Shown here: one piece after another, positions 16,485 through 16,623 of the stretch
How the letters are laid out: each line of letters opens with the position of its first letter
How positions within the stretch are numbered: the stretch's first letter is position 1
Source: Kordiimonadaceae bacterium
Lineage (GTDB): Bacteria; Pseudomonadota; Alphaproteobacteria; Sphingomonadales; Emcibacteraceae
DNA length: 16,623 nucleotides
Assembly (NCBI GenBank): GCA_018699075.1
Contig: JABIPV010000228.1
Span: 1 to 16,623, forward strand
Reading direction: 5' to 3'
Notes under the pieces: generated by a model
What the model was told of the DNA's origin: nothing
Seen by the model: only the letters and a program-made list of their open reading frames with translations
The model's database searches: none
Program-made: the position numbers and the translations under genes

Positions 16485-16623
16485 TTAGCTCATAACCAAA
16501 TCGCTGCGGTGAACCAATTCTTCACGACCACCATAACCTAATATTGGTTCAATTTCGCTACTTTTATAGCCGATAATTTTACTGGCATCTTGTGAACTAT
16601 ATGCAACTAATACTCTCGCACTT
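16485..16623 (-). CDS. proB: Glutamate 5-kinase, C-terminal end only (partial)
   Basis: The window edge cuts this gene; only the last 45 codons are present, reading on minus from the window end to TAA at 16485-16487. The translation contains GYKSSEIEPILGYGGREELVH, followed by RSDLVMS and stop. This matches the end of the C-terminal PUA domain of glutamate 5-kinase (typical form: GxKSSEIExILGYxGRxELIHRDDLV). The enzyme phosphorylates glutamate in the first step of proline synthesis and is feedback-inhibited by proline. Its position 17 bases before proA supports the call. The kinase domain is outside the window and cannot be assessed. Confidence 0.9.
   Translation of the reverse strand, partial: SARVLVAYSSQDASKIIGYKSSEIEPILGYGGREELVHRSDLVMS

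Noticed and set aside
16088..16495. A 135-codon plus-strand frame opposite proA
   Set aside because: Shadow of the well-supported proA gene, with low-complexity Ser/Phe/Ile composition and no ribosome binding site.

Overview
The window looks like chromosomal core sequence of an AT-leaning alphaproteobacterium. Three things suggest this: F1-only ATP synthase genes in the order atpH-A-G-D-C with no atpB/E/F attached; a long opposing cluster proB-proA-nadD-rsfS-rlmH-gpmI-envC-like-ctpA-divergent deacetylase-rppH, a gene order I associate with Alphaproteobacteria; and protein details such as the 15-20 residue longer delta subunit. A genus cannot be assigned from the sequence alone. No rRNA, tRNA, CRISPR array, insertion sequence or phage gene was seen.

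Layout. Positions 1-4947, plus strand: atpHAGDC, encoding the complete soluble F1 sector (delta, alpha, gamma, beta, epsilon). It is closely packed, and its promoter lies upstream of the window. Positions 4965-5006: a strong symmetrical hairpin between convergent genes, expected to terminate transcription in both directions. Positions 5018-16623, minus strand: thirteen genes read as one continuous array from proB (cut by the window edge) down to a secreted PHP-domain protein. The largest gap is 72 bases, several genes touch or overlap, and no internal terminator is evident.

The minus array has three functional blocks. Block one, upstream, is proB/proA (proline synthesis), nadD (NAD synthesis), rsfS and rlmH (ribosome silencing and 23S rRNA modification) and gpmI (glycolysis). 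Block two is envelope maintenance: an EnvC-like coiled-coil protein with a degenerate LytM domain, the C-terminal processing protease CtpA, and a membrane-anchored divergent polysaccharide deacetylase, followed by the RNA pyrophosphohydrolase gene rppH. Block three, nearest the atp terminator, is the least familiar: two adjacent six-helix membrane proteins that look like diverged paralogues of each other, followed by an exported PHP-type metallohydrolase. I regard this three-gene cassette (5018-7785) as the accessory and possibly undescribed part of the window. The rest is recognisable housekeeping content. No stretch longer than about 75 bases lacks a gene.
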